From: Carya illinoinensis | Taxonomy: Eukaryota; Streptophyta; Magnoliopsida; Fagales; Juglandaceae | NCBI RefSeq assembly: GCF_018687715.1 | Contig: NC_056765.1 | Coordinates: 124,001 to 188,000 of the forward strand | Direction of reading: 5' to 3' | Length of the DNA: 64,000 nt | Shown here: positions 11,241-23,855 of the stretch, one piece after another | Numbering within the stretch: the first letter of the stretch is position 1 | Layout of the letters: each line of letters begins with the position of its first letter | Notes under the pieces: model-generated | Told to the model about the DNA's origin: nothing | The model's input: the letters and a program-made list of their open reading frames with translations, nothing else | The model's database searches: none | Made by a program: the position numbers and the translations under genes

Positions 11241-12678
11241 TTGGCTTTTATTTGTATACACGTACAAGAACATAATTAAAGGTCGTAGAGCATCATCCGG
11301 TCATTACCAGCCTATTTGGGATAATGATCAGTTTGCAATTAAATGTGTGGAAAACTGAAAAAACACAAGTTAGTGCGATGAGATTTTTAGAAAGTTGAGA
11401 AAAAAAGGTGGTTAAAAAAAAAAAAAACACACACACACAAGTCGTAGAGCATCATTGTTCATTGCAATAATCTTGCAAAATCGAGCAACTACAAAAAGTT
11501 CATTGTCAAATATACTCCAAAAGCTATATATACTCACAATCTTGCCATAATTCCAAACTTCACAAAATTACTCCAAAAACAAAATGTAGTGGTGAAGCCT
11601 CTATAACAATCTATAATCCCAAGCTTTGCACAATGTATTGTCACAAGTACTCCAAAAATGTACACAACCTTTTCAACAATCTCAAACTTTACAATATATT
11701 TTCACTAGTACAAAAAAACAAAATGTTCCAAAATGTTCAAAATATACATTAACATCAACTTGGCCAATGTTCAAAAAGTGCATCCAACATTTCCAAGCTT
11801 ATTTAGAACTACTCCAAACCACATCACATCCCAAACTCTAAACCACATCCATAATTGTGTCTTCAAGGCTTCTTCTTTAGGGGGAAAATTACATTCCACC
11901 TTCAATTCTTTCACTTCTATGTCTTTTTCTATTTTTATTAATAATTTGCAAAAAAAATTATAAATGAAAATAAGGTATTATATTCAAGATGGTAAATTGC
12001 TCAAACATAAAAAAGCTAAAAGAACTGAAGGACCCAAGATTTTGTTCCCAAGCTAAAGGTATTAATTAAATTCCAATGGTCAAAATCATAATTCCATTGC
12101 TGAATGATAATTAAAATATGGCCTAAAGGTGCATTTCAAAAATCAAAAAAATTTAAATATGAGGACCCAAGATTTTGTTCCCATTTCTGGGTCTACAGTA
12201 TCCAATTCTCTTAACTCTTCATGGCAAATCATTCACTAACTACTAAACAGCCCAAAGCCAATTTCTCTCCCACAACCCAATGAGTTATACGCAAACAACA
12301 GTCCAACAAACATCCCAAGAATTTACAAGTTGCATAAACAGGCCATAAGAATAGGTTATACCATAACCTACCACAAGAGAATAGGGACAATGTAGAAAAA
12401 TGTAAATTAACTGTAAATAATTAAATCTCACATAAATTAAGAACAACCCATTATTTAAAAGCCAGCAAAATTCACAAAGCAACATAAAATACAACAAAAA
12501 CTAATACCTATTGAAGATTCAAGAGCCAAAAAAATCAGAATTGCAACATTTGAGAGTTAGTTTATCATTGGCAAGAAAAGCTACCAGGCAAGAAAAAAAG
12601 GAAAAGTACCTAAGTTTATTGATCATCTACCAGGCATGCCAGATAGTAGAAGGCCACTACTGGGTTGCATTGGCAACG

Positions 12679-12682
<4 letters not shown>

Positions 12683-12728
<46 letters not shown>
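12683..12728. repeat. TA microsatellite
   Basis: About 23 uninterrupted TA units. Confidence 0.9.
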
Positions 12729-12730
<2 letters not shown>

Positions 12731-14319
12731 TTCTAATTAGTTTCCATTTAATAATTAATAGCCCTATATTTTCATGAAGTAGTGTTTGTTTCTTGAGAAA
12801 AAATATTGATTATCTATATATAGTATGTGCATAGAATCCAAAAACTTAGGATCACTGCTTAATTTAGATCGAATCATGTGTTAGGAGGATCATCATGGAA
12901 AACACACACAAGTTTTATTGTAAATGCCATTTACCAAGTATCATAAATCACCTCAGAAATCATAAGCACAACCCCAACTCAGAAATCATAAAATCATGCA
13001 ATAATAGCCTAGAAATAAAAACCCACCTCAAAAATCACCTAAGAAATCATAAGCACAACCAAAACTCAGAAATCATAAGCACAACCGAAACTCAGAAATA
13101 ATAATCATGCAATAATATAGATCTAGGGTTTTGGTTGGTGATCATACCGAACGACGACAAAGGAGAAGCAACCTGTAACAAGTGAAGCTGGAAATCTAAG
13201 GTGCTTCTTCATTCGGCACATAGGAGAAACATTGATGGAAGTCTAAGTTCTTTGTTCTTTGGATGCTAAGTATTCTTTAGTCTGTTACACAACTAGACCG
13301 CTCAACGGCTGAGAATCGCACAGTGGTGGATGGGGGAGAGGGATTTATCATATGGGATCTGCAACTAGGTACTCACGAGGGAGAGCAAGATCTGAGGTGG
13401 GAGGAGATGAAACGTCCATCACGAGGGAGAGGGATTCGAATTCAGAGGGAGAGAGAGTCATTGACGAATGGGGGGAGAGGGATTTGGTGAAGATTTATGA
13501 AAGTGGGGGGGAGGCACACGGGATTCAAATTCAGAGGGAGGGAGAAGAGAGTTGTTTTAGTGGACTGAACTCGAGTTAGACTAGGTTTTCCAAATCAGCC
13601 TTCGTGTGGCGTGTGATTTGCAAACCGGACTAGGAGTAGATTTTCTCTTTGAGATATTGGGTTTGCTGGGTTGGGCTTTAACTTCTTTTCCGGGACTAGG
13701 AAATGCAATTTAACTCATAGTTTTGTGTTTTATTTAAAATATCTATTTTGCAAATATTTTTCGTAGCTTATCTGATGTAATGATAAAGGAAGTGTTACAA
13801 TCACGTAAAGACTTTATAAAAGAGTAATAATATATATTATATTATTATCTCACTTTTATATAAAATGCGACATATTTATCACCATTAGATGATCTTTTAT
13901 TGGATGATTCTTTATCATTCAATGATGATAAATATGTTACATCTTACATGATGATATGAAAGTAAGATGATATTGTGATGTATATAATTTTCTTTTAGAG
14001 TTAATTTCATAGGTTGTATTAAGGGCAAAAGCACCTATAAACTTAAAGAAAGACCAAAATTAACATGATGGGTAAGTAGGTAGCACTAATTAAGGGAGAA
14101 AAAATGGGCCTTGATAATCAGAGACAACAGACAAGCAGACAGAACCAGTTGGTACGCTATAGTATGCAGTGGCCTTTCAACCTGATTTCAGCTAGGCTGT
14201 TTTAGCTCTTCTTCTTCGTTTCCAGTATAAATATTAGTACTTAGAGCCTAGAACTTATCTTTCTTCTCCACCGATTGTATGCATTCTCCCTCCCAAGTGC
14301 TAGCTTCTCCAGTTTCCTC

Positions 14320-14765
14320 ATGAAAATGCAAGCGAAAATCAAACTTATGCTTGTCGCCTCTTGCTATTGCTCGCTGGTCCTGTTGTTGCAGCTACATATT
14401 TTGAAGGTAATGCTTACGTCTATTCTCCATTTGGTTTAGTCTACGATTTGTGCCTTTGAACTGGATCTTTGTTCTTTTTTACTTTGTTTTGTATTTTTCT
14501 TCTAGTGGTTTCTCTATACCAAAGTTGATCTATTTTACTGAGAGCCTTCTTCCCCTGTCCCCGTCCCCCTCTCCTCTCGCACGCCATCCTGAACAGTTTG
14601 GCTTAGAGAGTTCGTGGTTGTTAATAATATAATATAAATAATTAAATTTACATCTTCCCATCAACTTAAGTTTTGGGGACAAGTGATGTTTTCACAGTGG
14701 TAATCTGATCTATTCTATGTTCTTTCATGTGCATGTTGTGGAGTGGTTTGTTGTATCAAATTTGA

Positions 14766-14839
<74 letters not shown>

Positions 14840-16566
14840 TGTTGGAACATGAAAATAATCTGTGTACAGGTGTGTGTTTGTGTGAGAGAGATGCTTAAAT
14901 TTGATATATTTATACTTTCAACGTTTTTCATTTGCTATTGCTCTACAATGATTCCGCAGGATACCTCGGTAATGGCAACTTTGAAGAAAGACCGAAACCA
15001 AATGACCTCAAGAAAACAGTACTCAAAGGAAAATATGCACTGCCCAAGTGGGAAATCAATGGCTTGGTGGAGTACATCTCCGGCGGGCCACAGCCTAGCA
15101 GCATGTACTTCACTGTTGCTTACGGTGTCCATGCTGTAAGGCTTGGCAATGAGGCCTCAATCTCTCAGACCGTAAAGGTCAAATTAGGTGCCCTTTATGC
15201 ACTAACATTTGGGGCATCAAGAACATGCGCACAAAAAGAGGTTTTGGGGGTCTTAGTGCTTCCTCAGAAAGGAGACCTTCCTTTGCAGACACTCTACAAT
15301 AGTAATGGAGGTGACACTTACACTTGGGGATTCATTGCTGCTTCTAATATTGTTACCATGACATTCCACAATCCTGAGACTCAAAAGGATCCTGCTTGTG
15401 AGCCACTTTTGGATGCAGTTGCGATTAAGGAGCTCTTCCCTCCATGACCCACAAAAGGTAAAGAGGATAACTACACTTCAATCCTCTTTCTATTCTACTT
15501 CTGGAGACAATATTGATTTTCCTAACTTTGCTTATGAGAAACACACACTTCACCTCTTTTTCCTTTTTCCTTAAGCTTGTGTTGTGGTATCCAAACCTTT
15601 CTGTCCTACTAGTTCTAGAAATCCATTTTGGGAAGTATTCTACATGTGTAAGCACATGTCTATTCTACTTGTTGTGTTGGAGAGCTAGATCCGTCGTATG
15701 GGATAGTGTCGTTTGTCAAAATTTAGTTTCCTCTATTTCATCTAATTTGCAAGATGTGCTTACGATCGATTTGAGTACATTCATAAAATTTGTTCTCAAT
15801 TTATCTGCCATTCTGTGTGTTTTCACGAGTGCAAGCAATATGTTGTGGTCTAGATAAAAATAGTAGTATTGATTGGATCTGGACTTGCACTTCCTACTTA
15901 GAGTCTACTTTGTTTTTTTCTCACTTGTCACTGCCAATTTATTTGTGTAGCTTGTATCTAAATTACTACCATCAAATTGATATAGCGAGATTTGTGTTTG
16001 TAAACAACTTAGGTTTTCATTAATACCTCTCAATGATTTCTTGCAGATAACTTGGTCAAGAATCCAGGCTTCGAGGAAGGTCCCTACCGTCTAGTTAATT
16101 CTTCCCATGGAATTCTCCTTCCTCCAAGAGAAGAAGACCACACATCACCCCTCCCCGGTTGGATCATTGAATCCTTCAAAGCGGTAAAGTTCATAAACTC
16201 AAAACACTTCAGTGTACCTTTTGGACTTGCTGCAATCAAACTTGTTGTAGGAAGAGAGAGTGCCATTGCACAAATTCTTAGAACACTCCCCAACAGATTC
16301 TATAATCTTATATTTACTGTTGGAGATGGAAAGAATGGTTGTCATAGATCAATGATGGTTGAAGCATTTGCTGCTAAAGATACCTTGAAAGTCCCTTCAA
16401 GTCTCAAGGCAAGGGCAGGTTCAAGACTGTCGGTTTCAAGTTTAAATCACTCTCGACCAGGGCCAGGATCACATTCTTCAACTCCTTCTACCATACCAGA
16501 ATCGATGACTTTGGATCTCTTTGCGGTCCTATTCTTGATCAAGTTCGGGTTGTCCCTGTAGCTTAG
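14320..16566 (+). pseudogene. DUF642 cell-wall protein (BIIDXI family), three lesions
   Basis: DUF642 proteins are secreted, cell-wall-associated plant proteins with two galactose-binding-like halves. Three exons are clear: 14320-14406 (signal peptide), 14960-15457 (first DUF642 half, GYLGNGNFEE, QTLYNSNGGDTY) and 16047-16566 (second half, NLVKNPGFEEGP, TVGDGKNGCH). Introns are GT-AG and the second holds no insertion. Three lesions break it. The ATG at 14320 is out of frame with the hydrophobic signal-peptide frame that joins exon 2. A TGA at 15445 ends exon 2 early. A one-base loss near 16395 shifts the last part, although the lost frame reads on perfectly to PVA and TAG at 16564. High conservation elsewhere means the gene died recently, or that some lesions are sequencing errors. 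Confidence 0.88.
14769..14838. repeat. TC then AC compound microsatellite in DUF642 intron 1
   Basis: About 23 TC units followed by about 12 AC units. Open frames on both strands here are artefacts. Confidence 0.9.
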
Positions 16567-17406
16567 ATGTAATCTATCTTGTGCTCTTCTTCTTTTTTAA
16601 CCCCTCTACTTCATATTGTGATGAGATTTTACTACTTCATATTGTGATGAGATTTTGCTACGTTAATTAGGCACTGCTTTTTGTGAATTTGACCGTTGAT
16701 TAGGCTTGTGATATACTTGAACTTGTCATCAAAATTGTTTTGGATCCTCTGTTTTATGATGGTATCATTCTACCTCATCTGGTGTCAGATCAGAAAGCTA
16801 TGTGATTTTCTATGATGAGAATATTTTGTGTACATGAACCATGCTTATGCAGGCATGGAAAGTGAATAATTTTTCAATGAGAAAATGTAAAGGTTTCAGA
16901 GTATAGTTACAGATAGAATCTGGTATCTTTATATAGCAGAATGCCAAAATATATGACCGACCTATAGGGATAAAAGGTATCTCTTATATACCTTGCTTTT
17001 AGATGGGAATAATTGCAGTTCAACACACATCTAGAAAGCAACTGATAGTTCATGTATAGAAATAATACTCTTAAATAAAGTAATATGGCTGCCATTCTAA
17101 GACCTCTACAACATCTATATAGCATAATTTGATTTGAAAGATTTAAACTAAATCTTATTAATTCAACGCTAAAACATGTGAATTATTATTAATTCCAGAT
17201 GATGGAACAATAAAGTAATCCCAACCATAAAAACAGGGTGTCATTTTACCATGACATTAATTTCAGGATACAATTAAATGGAAAAGGAATTTCAACATTA
17301 ATTTTGGGATACAATTAAATGGAAAAGAAATTTCAACACCAATCAGCTAGCATAACGATGAACGAGGCTTAACACCACTTCTAAATTACTCCATTCTTTC
17401 CCCCCT
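16567..17406. other. Intergenic region between DUF642 pseudogene and RLF
   Basis: The two genes converge here, so it holds both 3' flanks. It contains two short tandem duplications: TACTTCATATTGTGATGAGA (about 16607-16655), and a unit of about 48 bp with GATACAATTAAATGGAAAAG (about 17258-17340). Confidence 0.5.
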
Positions 17407-18070
17407 TCATCCACTATCTTCCAGTGTACCCACAAGGCACTTCTCCAGTAAAAACTCAGCATTCACCCAAGCATGGTATTTATCTTAAAAAAATTAAGGA
17501 TTGTACACCATAACAATTCTCATTAGGTTGAAGGAAAAGGAAGATGCAACTTGCAATTGTCAACAGGGGAAAGGAAGAGAAAAACCCAACTAGCAACTGA
17601 GAGTTGGTGCCCCCCCCCCCCCCCCCCCCAAAACACCAACAACAACAAAAAAACAAAAGAAGTAAGGAAGAAAGAAGGTTCTTTCAAAAAAGTCTTAAGT
17701 AGTGAAAACTAATCAAAGTGTTGAATGCAGTAAAACTGTCTCGAATCCAAAGAAACACAACTAAGATTGAGGCATGATAAGAAGACACCACTGAAAGGAA
17801 GAAAATTCAAGAAAAGGATACTAAATAAGGATGTGCAGTCTTTTCCCACTGCTTTCATCAGCATATCAACGCCTGAAAAAGGAATTCTTCTGAAAAAAGA
17901 GAAGAAAATGACGAGCAACAAATAGTACTAAGAAGAAACAAGTTCATATGTTTTTCAGTCTGTAACAAGCATATCTATACCAGATATACGAAATTTTTGA
18001 ATGAGAAAGCGAAACTGGCAACATGTGAAGACATACAGTAGCTTTTTATTTTGGGTTTTTGTGTTTTTTT

Positions 18071-18101
<31 letters not shown>

Positions 18102-21100
18102 GGGGGGGAGGGATAAATACAACATTCCAGTGCTAACGTGACACAATTACTTTAAACATATCATCATCAAGCAGTGTGAGTTTAAGAGTGGAGATGATGC
18201 TAGATGGCCATCAGAAAGATTAATTGGTAGGAGCACTACAACACAACATGGTTTCCTTTATTATTCAATTGAGGTAACTGAGAGAATCTGAAAACCAACA
18301 ATGCACTACTAAGTCACTCGGCACAACAAGATTTTTGAATAAAAATTCGATCAACAAAGAGATGAAACTTGAGAAGATCATTTCCATACCTCCAGGATGA
18401 AACCTCATGTATGGAGATATATTGTACACACGACCCTTTAACACAGTCCACATGGAACCTTCTTCCCGATGTTGTCTAACTTCATTCATAGAAATAAGTC
18501 TCTTATTTGATTGTCCATTTAATCCTGGAATCAAGAACCTTACAGTCAGTGAAATACATTAACAAGTAGAAAGATATTACAACAAATTGAACTTGCTTTA
18601 CAAGTTCAGCCAGTAAAACTAACCAATTTTGGTTCATAAATACTATAAAGACGGGCAAGTGTCCCCTCTAATTCATGTAGAAAGTTCGCAATATGGGCAA
18701 ACTAGATTCATAATCAACCAGTAACAAGCCCAGCACCATCTAGCTGCAAGCAATGGACCTTTTTTTCTATCAAAACTGCCCTTAGTTGGAGGAGTAAGAG
18801 CAAGCCTCAAATGATTGTGGAATGAAATTGAAACATTATGAACTGGACTGAAGGGATTGTACTTTATTATGAAGATGTTTTATTTCGTCAGGAGGAAAAA
18901 ATGAAAAATAAAGACATAAATACGTCAAAATTTTGAAAAGCATATGGGAACATTTTGGAAGTTTAAAAAAGAAAGAAGGGAAAAACCTCATAATTTGCAA
19001 AAGATGTCCATTCAAGTATTTTTCAGAAGTAAAATTACTAGGAAGAGTGTGAAAAGGGCACAACCCAAGAGAGGGAGTGAGACAATAGTAGATTACATGT
19101 GAACCATACTGAATAGAATCAAATAACATGCAGCAAAATATGAAGAGAAGAATCACAAAGAAATATATTCACCAAGTACCTGAAAGGTCAGGATGTGTTC
19201 GAGTAAGCTTAAGCCAGTCCATTTGGCTATATCCTTTCTCAAAAGGGACCTTGGCTCGAGGTGCAGGCTTCTTTGCGACAGTCTGTTCCTGGAATTTGTT
19301 AACAGAACCTCCAGCATCTCCTGATGCGACTGGTCTTGAAAATTCCATCGATTGTTTCAGAAAGGACACATCAGTAACATTGAAAGACAAGGAACCAACT
19401 GTACCCTGCTTCTTGGAGGTGGTATCATCTGGCACTTTATCATTCCTCAAAAGACTGTCATTCTGACTACTATTACTGCCATCAGAGAATTCATCTTTTA
19501 TAGTAATACCACCAATATCCGACACGAGCTTCTTTGTCTCATGACCTTCTTGGTCAACAGGTAAGCTAACCTAAATTTATAACCATAAACCATGTATTCA
19601 GATAAAATCATTAAAGTTGAAAAGAACCCCAATAAAAAGTAATTTTTGTTATCAGTAAATAATATTTATTGATCATAGGAATAGGCAAGAGCCCAAGTAC
19701 ACAAGACATATACAAGATCTTTCTTTTTTAACACTTTGTTCCATTAGTCAATTGTAATTGATTTTAATGGCACAAACATTCATGAATAAAAAATGTAATT
19801 TAACATAGCTAGATGTCAACATGGAAAATGCTTTCTGCAGTCGGGTTGGGAAGCGGCGGCATAGTCGGCTCCAATGTGGCATAAATGAAACGGTCCACTG
19901 AAAGCATTCTAATGAAACAGTTCGTTTCATTCAATCGTAGCCCATCCCGATTTCAATCTTTCTTGCCTCGCGTTTTACACTTCGATTCTTTTCCTTCTTC
20001 CCTCTCCCATTTTCAATCCCCATCCCCGATGAAGGTGTTGCCGTCAGATCCGATGAAGGTCCCAAAACCCTCCATAGGATCAGACTTGAAGTCGCCCTCA
20101 TAGGTGGCCTGGGAGGGCCACGAGAATTTGACTTTCCCCGAGGCCTTCCCTCTCTGTCACTCACCCTCGTACATGCACCCATCAGACCATAGGTACTTTC
20201 CAGATCCGTGTGGCGCGCTCCCGGTGAAGTTCCCCATGTAGAGATCGCCGTTAGGGAGGGCCTTCTCGACTTCATAGGCGGAAGCGGACGCCACACTGGC
20301 AGTCAAGGCAGGTGAGGTCGTCAAGGTGGTTGGCATCACCCTCCGCGTAGCGGTTTGGTATCGGCTACGGCCTACGCCGACTAGTTGAGATGGTTTCTGG
20401 GTCTCTCTACCTAGCTTGTCAACCTCTGATTTCTTCTTCTTACAGCCGGAAACGACATTGTTGAACTCATCAAAGAGTAGTGCTGCTGCTTCACGCATTT
20501 TCGGGTCATTCATAAAAGCCAAGCTCTTTCTCACCCTTCTTTTAATCCCTAATATGCGAACTATTTACAAGTGCTCACTGCATTTGTGGGTTTCACTGTG
20601 ATTCTATATCTAGAATGGAAAGATTGGCCAGAGTGTGGAGCAATTACCTGCAGTTTCTCTCTCTAGAACCTACCCTTTTCTCTCACTCACGCTGGCATTT
20701 CTCACTCCAAACCGTGGGAAGAATCAACGAGCGTTGGAGCTTCTTGGATCTGTCTCGCACCCTCAAAGCAGAAGCGGGAACGCTCCTTTGAAGGCAGAGC
20801 AGGTTTTTATGTTAGGAAAATGCAGAGCAGGTTTTTAAGCTTAAACGAAGGCAGAGCAGGTTTTTATGTTAGGCAAAAGCGAAGGCAGAGCAGTGAAATG
20901 GCTTTCAACCATTCTACATTTTCCTTTTTTTTTTTTTTAATAAATAAATAGCAGCTGACGTGGCATGATGTTAGCCAACTGCACGGCATCTATATTCGAC
21001 GACTGTCTATAGAACTACTGATGTCAACATATATACTTGATCAATTAATGCCAATTCAAAAAGACAACAAAGCTATAACCCCATCATACAGTATGTAAGT

Positions 21101-21144
21101 ACCACACTTGCCTGACAAAACGTAAAGTCATTATCATTTTCCAT
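17407..21144 (-). CDS. RLF: RLF, cytochrome b5 domain protein (reduced lateral root formation)
   Basis: Five exons on the minus strand: 21112-21144, 19180-19570, 18390-18524, 17822-17872 and 17407-17483. They give 687 bp and 228 residues with all phases matching. The N-terminal half is low-complexity. The C-terminal half is a cytochrome b5 fold with heme-ligand histidines in FHPGG (split between exons 3 and 4) and in NKYHAWVN at the start of exon 5. Arabidopsis RLF is a cytosolic heme protein needed for lateral root initiation. No membrane segment is seen, consistent with a soluble protein. Intron 1 seems to start with GC rather than GT and contains an inserted Pack-MULE (19823-21019) and a LINE tail. 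Intron 3 has a 28-bp poly-G tract and intron 4 a 20-bp poly-C tract. Confidence 0.92.
17610..17629. repeat. Poly-C tract (20) in RLF intron 4
   Basis: Uninterrupted cytosines between exons 4 and 5 of RLF. Confidence 0.85.
18081..18108. repeat. T-run followed by poly-G tract (28) in RLF intron 3
   Basis: A T-run immediately followed by about 28 G. The exact length is uncertain because such tracts are hard to sequence. Confidence 0.8.
19637..19715 (-). mobile_element. Probable 5'-truncated LINE 3' end in RLF intron 1
   Basis: On the minus strand it reads GTCTTGTGTACTTGGGCTC, then TTGCCTATTCC and ATCAATAAATATT, then an AACA-rich tail. This is the style of plant L1-type 3' ends, recognised by pattern only. 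It sits just outside the Pack-MULE. Confidence 0.45.
19812..21030 (-). mobile_element. Probable Pack-MULE carrying a PIP5K gene fragment
   Basis: An 11-bp direct repeat GATGTCAACAT lies at 19812-19822 and 21020-21030, the size expected for Mutator-like element target duplications. The inner ends (19823 on, and the reverse complement from 21019) share CAGTCG at offsets of about 16 and 14 bases, and AGTxGGCT at about 41 and 39 bases, followed by similar sequence. This suggests a degenerate terminal inverted repeat of about 60 bp. Inside is the 5' part of a foreign gene (MORN-repeat PIP5K) and no transposase. The whole insertion sits in RLF intron 1, in the same orientation. Confidence 0.65.
20031..20498 (-). 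pseudogene. Captured 5' fragment of a PIP5K (MORN-repeat) gene
   Basis: The ATG at 20498 starts [14 protein letters not shown]. It is followed by a basic linker and then MORN repeats ([49 protein letters not shown]). Plant phosphatidylinositol 4-phosphate 5-kinases carry about eight such N-terminal repeats before the kinase domain, and only about three are present here. A TGA at 20157-20159 replaces the conserved Trp that follows YEGE, and homology ends near 20031. The kinase domain is absent, so it is a captured fragment, not a gene. Confidence 0.8.
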
Positions 21145-23565
21145 CTCACGCGGGAGTGAACTTCCAAATTGATTCAAGCAATTTTCCTGTCGAAAGACAC
21201 GATTAATAACAACTATTCTTGTTTGCTAGTTTCGTTTATTATAACCGCACATAACTTCAGCTTGTCGAACTACGCCAACACATATATATAGATTCCAAAT
21301 TAAGAAACTCGCTTCAGTCCAATCAAATAACTTGCTATGCTAAAATCAACACCATCTATTCAAATATCCATTGAAATCTCAAGCAACGCCAAACTGTTAG
21401 GAAGGGAAGAAATATTAATTTCCCAAATTTTTATTGAAGAATTTATCACTTGAACCTAAAAAAGGTATTGCCATTAGCCGAGCTATGGAAAATTTCTCCA
21501 CTTTTTCAAATACCAAAACAGCCATAAAGCATGCGATCCAAAATATAAACTTCTTTTCCTCAATATCTCAATAAACAAACAGATTATCAACATATAGGTT
21601 CAGAATAATTATACATGAAATAGAAAGTAGACTCATTTTTCAAGTATTCGCAGTGAAAGAAATTATAATTATAAAATAGTAACATAATAAACTTCAACCC
21701 AGAAACAATATTATTAACCTAAATAACATCAATTGAATCACAAACCCACCGTTTGGTTACCACAAAACGAGGGAATAGAAGAATCTTCCCTTCAACCAAA
21801 TAAAGTCGGGCGGAGAGACTGGAGCAGAATTTGTATCGTCCTGATTTTCGCACTGTCTGTATGATCGCTGAGCCAATCGGGTGGGATCGGATCGCTTTTA
21901 CTTTCGATGGGCAATTGCGGCTAGACCGGTGTCGACGAATATATGGGTTAGTGAAAAAGTTGACGCTTTGCCATTTCTGGCGAACCGGGTTCGGTCCGGA
22001 TAGAATAAAATTTCTCATTTTCTCTCCTTCTTAATTTTTACTATTCCCAATTAAAATTTCAAACATTCAACTTTTTCATATAATCATTATTTAATTATTA
22101 CAACTTCCTTAAACTCTTAAATCAAAACACAAAAAACAAAATGACATTTTTAAATTTTTAAATAAAAATTATATTAAAAAATTATATTTAAGTAATATTT
22201 TAACTTTATAATATTTTTATTTAACTGTTCACTTAATTAGAATTCTTTAATACGGCGTGGCTCTTGGAGTGGCGTCATTAATGCGGCATAAGGTCTGAGA
22301 GTGGCACCATTAATGCGGCATGACTCCCTGATTTACTTTACCTTGCAGATATTCCTTGTAAACCCCTTCCATGCCCACTGTTAGGAGATCGAGGATTTCC
22401 CGTATCTCTCTCTCATCTGCTTGCGCAAGTTCCCGAGAACGAGGTGTCATCGAGGGGTGTCAAGGTGGCAAGTTCCATATGCCCTTACCATCCACTTTTC
22501 CCACGCGTGGGTTGCTTCGTGGGCGGGTTTTGTCTCTATACCAAGTAAATTGTAGAGGCCCACTGACACATTTTAGGTCGTTGGCCCTAATAGGCTTTTT
22601 GACTCCCCCCGAAAAAAAAAAAAGAGATATCTCATGGACTTGCTATACGGGCCAATAGTTGGGGAAAATCTCCTTACACCGGCCAAGCTTTTAAGATTAG
22701 TTCTAAAATATTACTTTAAAGATTTGTAACAGCCCATAAATAAATGAGTAATGTTAGATATAGTTATGGATTATATAAGTGTCACATACTCATTTTAATA
22801 AAGAGTGACTTTCATTGTTAAAAAGTTAATTTTTTTAAGCATATTCTATATTTATTTAATTTTTTTAAAAAAGATTGCAGTATTATAAATATGATTTCTC
22901 TAGATAGAGATTGGGGAGTAGGAAGTGGGTTTAAGGTTTAACAAAAAGAGGATTCATAATAACTTGTTAGGTGACAAGTTAGGCAATGGCCACTAAAGCC
23001 TGGTCAACAGGGGCTGCATGGGGAGTTAGGAGGTTCCCGCGGAAGATCAAGTTGCTGAAATGGCTTTACGACGAGGACAAATGGCTTTTCTAAGGGGCGT
23101 ATGTGGGGATGGGGCCGTATACGTATACAAACTAAGATCACGAGTACTACGTATACGTATCTCCTTGCTTGTACGAATGCGGCCGCTAATTAAGACCGTG
23201 ACAATGGATAATCTCTCTCAACATGCAGTGAATGAATCCATGATCAGCTTCTGATCTCTTCACTTCGATCCGTGTCTGTGTATATATATATATATATTGC
23301 TACTTTAATTCTCCATCCGAAAGCCTGCTTGTCTTCTTTAATTCTCCGAAGCACTCTGTGACGAAATAATGTACGCATTACTATTGCTCATGCATGCAAC
23401 ATTACGTACCCACATTATATTTATAATTACCAAAAAAGTGGTTTCAAAAATCGTTTTCAATGATACTGATTTTGGTTATTTTATGCAATTAAACATCTTC
23501 ATGGTCAATGCAGATTCTGTGAGCTTGTAATTCTAGCGTTTTAATTTAATTTGTTGCACTATGTT
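21145..23565. other. Intergenic region between RLF and SMT1 (divergent promoters)
   Basis: RLF and SMT1 are transcribed away from each other, so both promoters should lie here. A short moderately GC-rich segment at 22247-22620 has a tandem word (TTAATGCGGCATRA-type) and ends in an A-run, which looks like a fragment of a repeat. A TA microsatellite is at 23281-23297. The stretch at 23255-23400 could hold the SMT1 transcription start (inference). Confidence 0.4.
22247..22623. repeat. Unidentified repeat-like GC-rich segment with terminal A-run
   Basis: ATTAATGCGGCAT occurs twice (about 22278 and 22310) within near-duplicate surroundings, and the segment ends in a 14-base A-run. It could be an LTR or retroposon fragment. 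No gene product was recognised. Confidence 0.35.
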
Positions 23566-23853
23566 ATGTTTTTCTTGTTTCCTAACTCCAAGGGATTGGC
23601 TCAAGTGGTGAAGGCCTTGGTCTTGGGGTCTCACTCCCTTCAAGGTTCCAGGTTCAACACTTTATGGGTGCAAACAATCCTTTAGAACCATACCTCCTGG
23701 TGAAAAGCTAGCGATTTAACCAGTTCCATGTAGGGAAACTTCTGAAGGTGCGGTGTACGGGACCAGGGTTTACTCTACAGGGGTGGGTCCAAAGGGCCCT
23801 ACCTTGGAGAGGTTTCCCAACATTAAAAAAAAAAAATGTTTTTCTTGTTTCCT
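23566..23853 (+). mobile_element. SINE with 18-bp target duplication
   Basis: The body (23584-23835) starts near GGGATTGGCTCAAGTGG, a tRNA-like A box, followed by GGTTCCAGGTTCAAC resembling a B box, and ends in an A-run. ATGTTTTTCTTGTTTCCT flanks it perfectly at 23566-23583 and 23836-23853. A tRNA-related head, no coding capacity, an A tail and a long target duplication define a SINE. Confidence 0.88.
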
Positions 23854-23855
23854 TT

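Larger units (their letters stand above)
10107..14319. other. Gene-poor region
   Basis: No supported gene. Contents include an imperfect tandem repeat at 10967-11240, short direct repeats (GTCGTAGAGCATCAT at 11281 and 11441), a TA microsatellite at 12683-12728, an AATCATAAGCACAACC-rich stretch at 12950-13100, and a GA-rich segment at 13320-13560. The short open frames here have no recognisable domains. Confidence 0.4.

Noticed and set aside
12950..13100. Repeated AATCATAAGCACAACC words as a possible CRISPR array
   Set aside because: Eukaryotic DNA, with repeats that are irregular and lack uniform spacers.
14717..14931. Open frames over TC/AC repeats on both strands
   Set aside because: Microsatellite artefacts within DUF642 intron 1.
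17955..18146. Proline-rich frame on the minus strand
   Set aside because: Produced by the poly-G and T tracts in RLF intron 3.
23584..23700. Possible tRNA gene
   Set aside because: The A and B box-like words belong to a SINE with an A tail and an 18-bp target duplication. No cloverleaf was evident.
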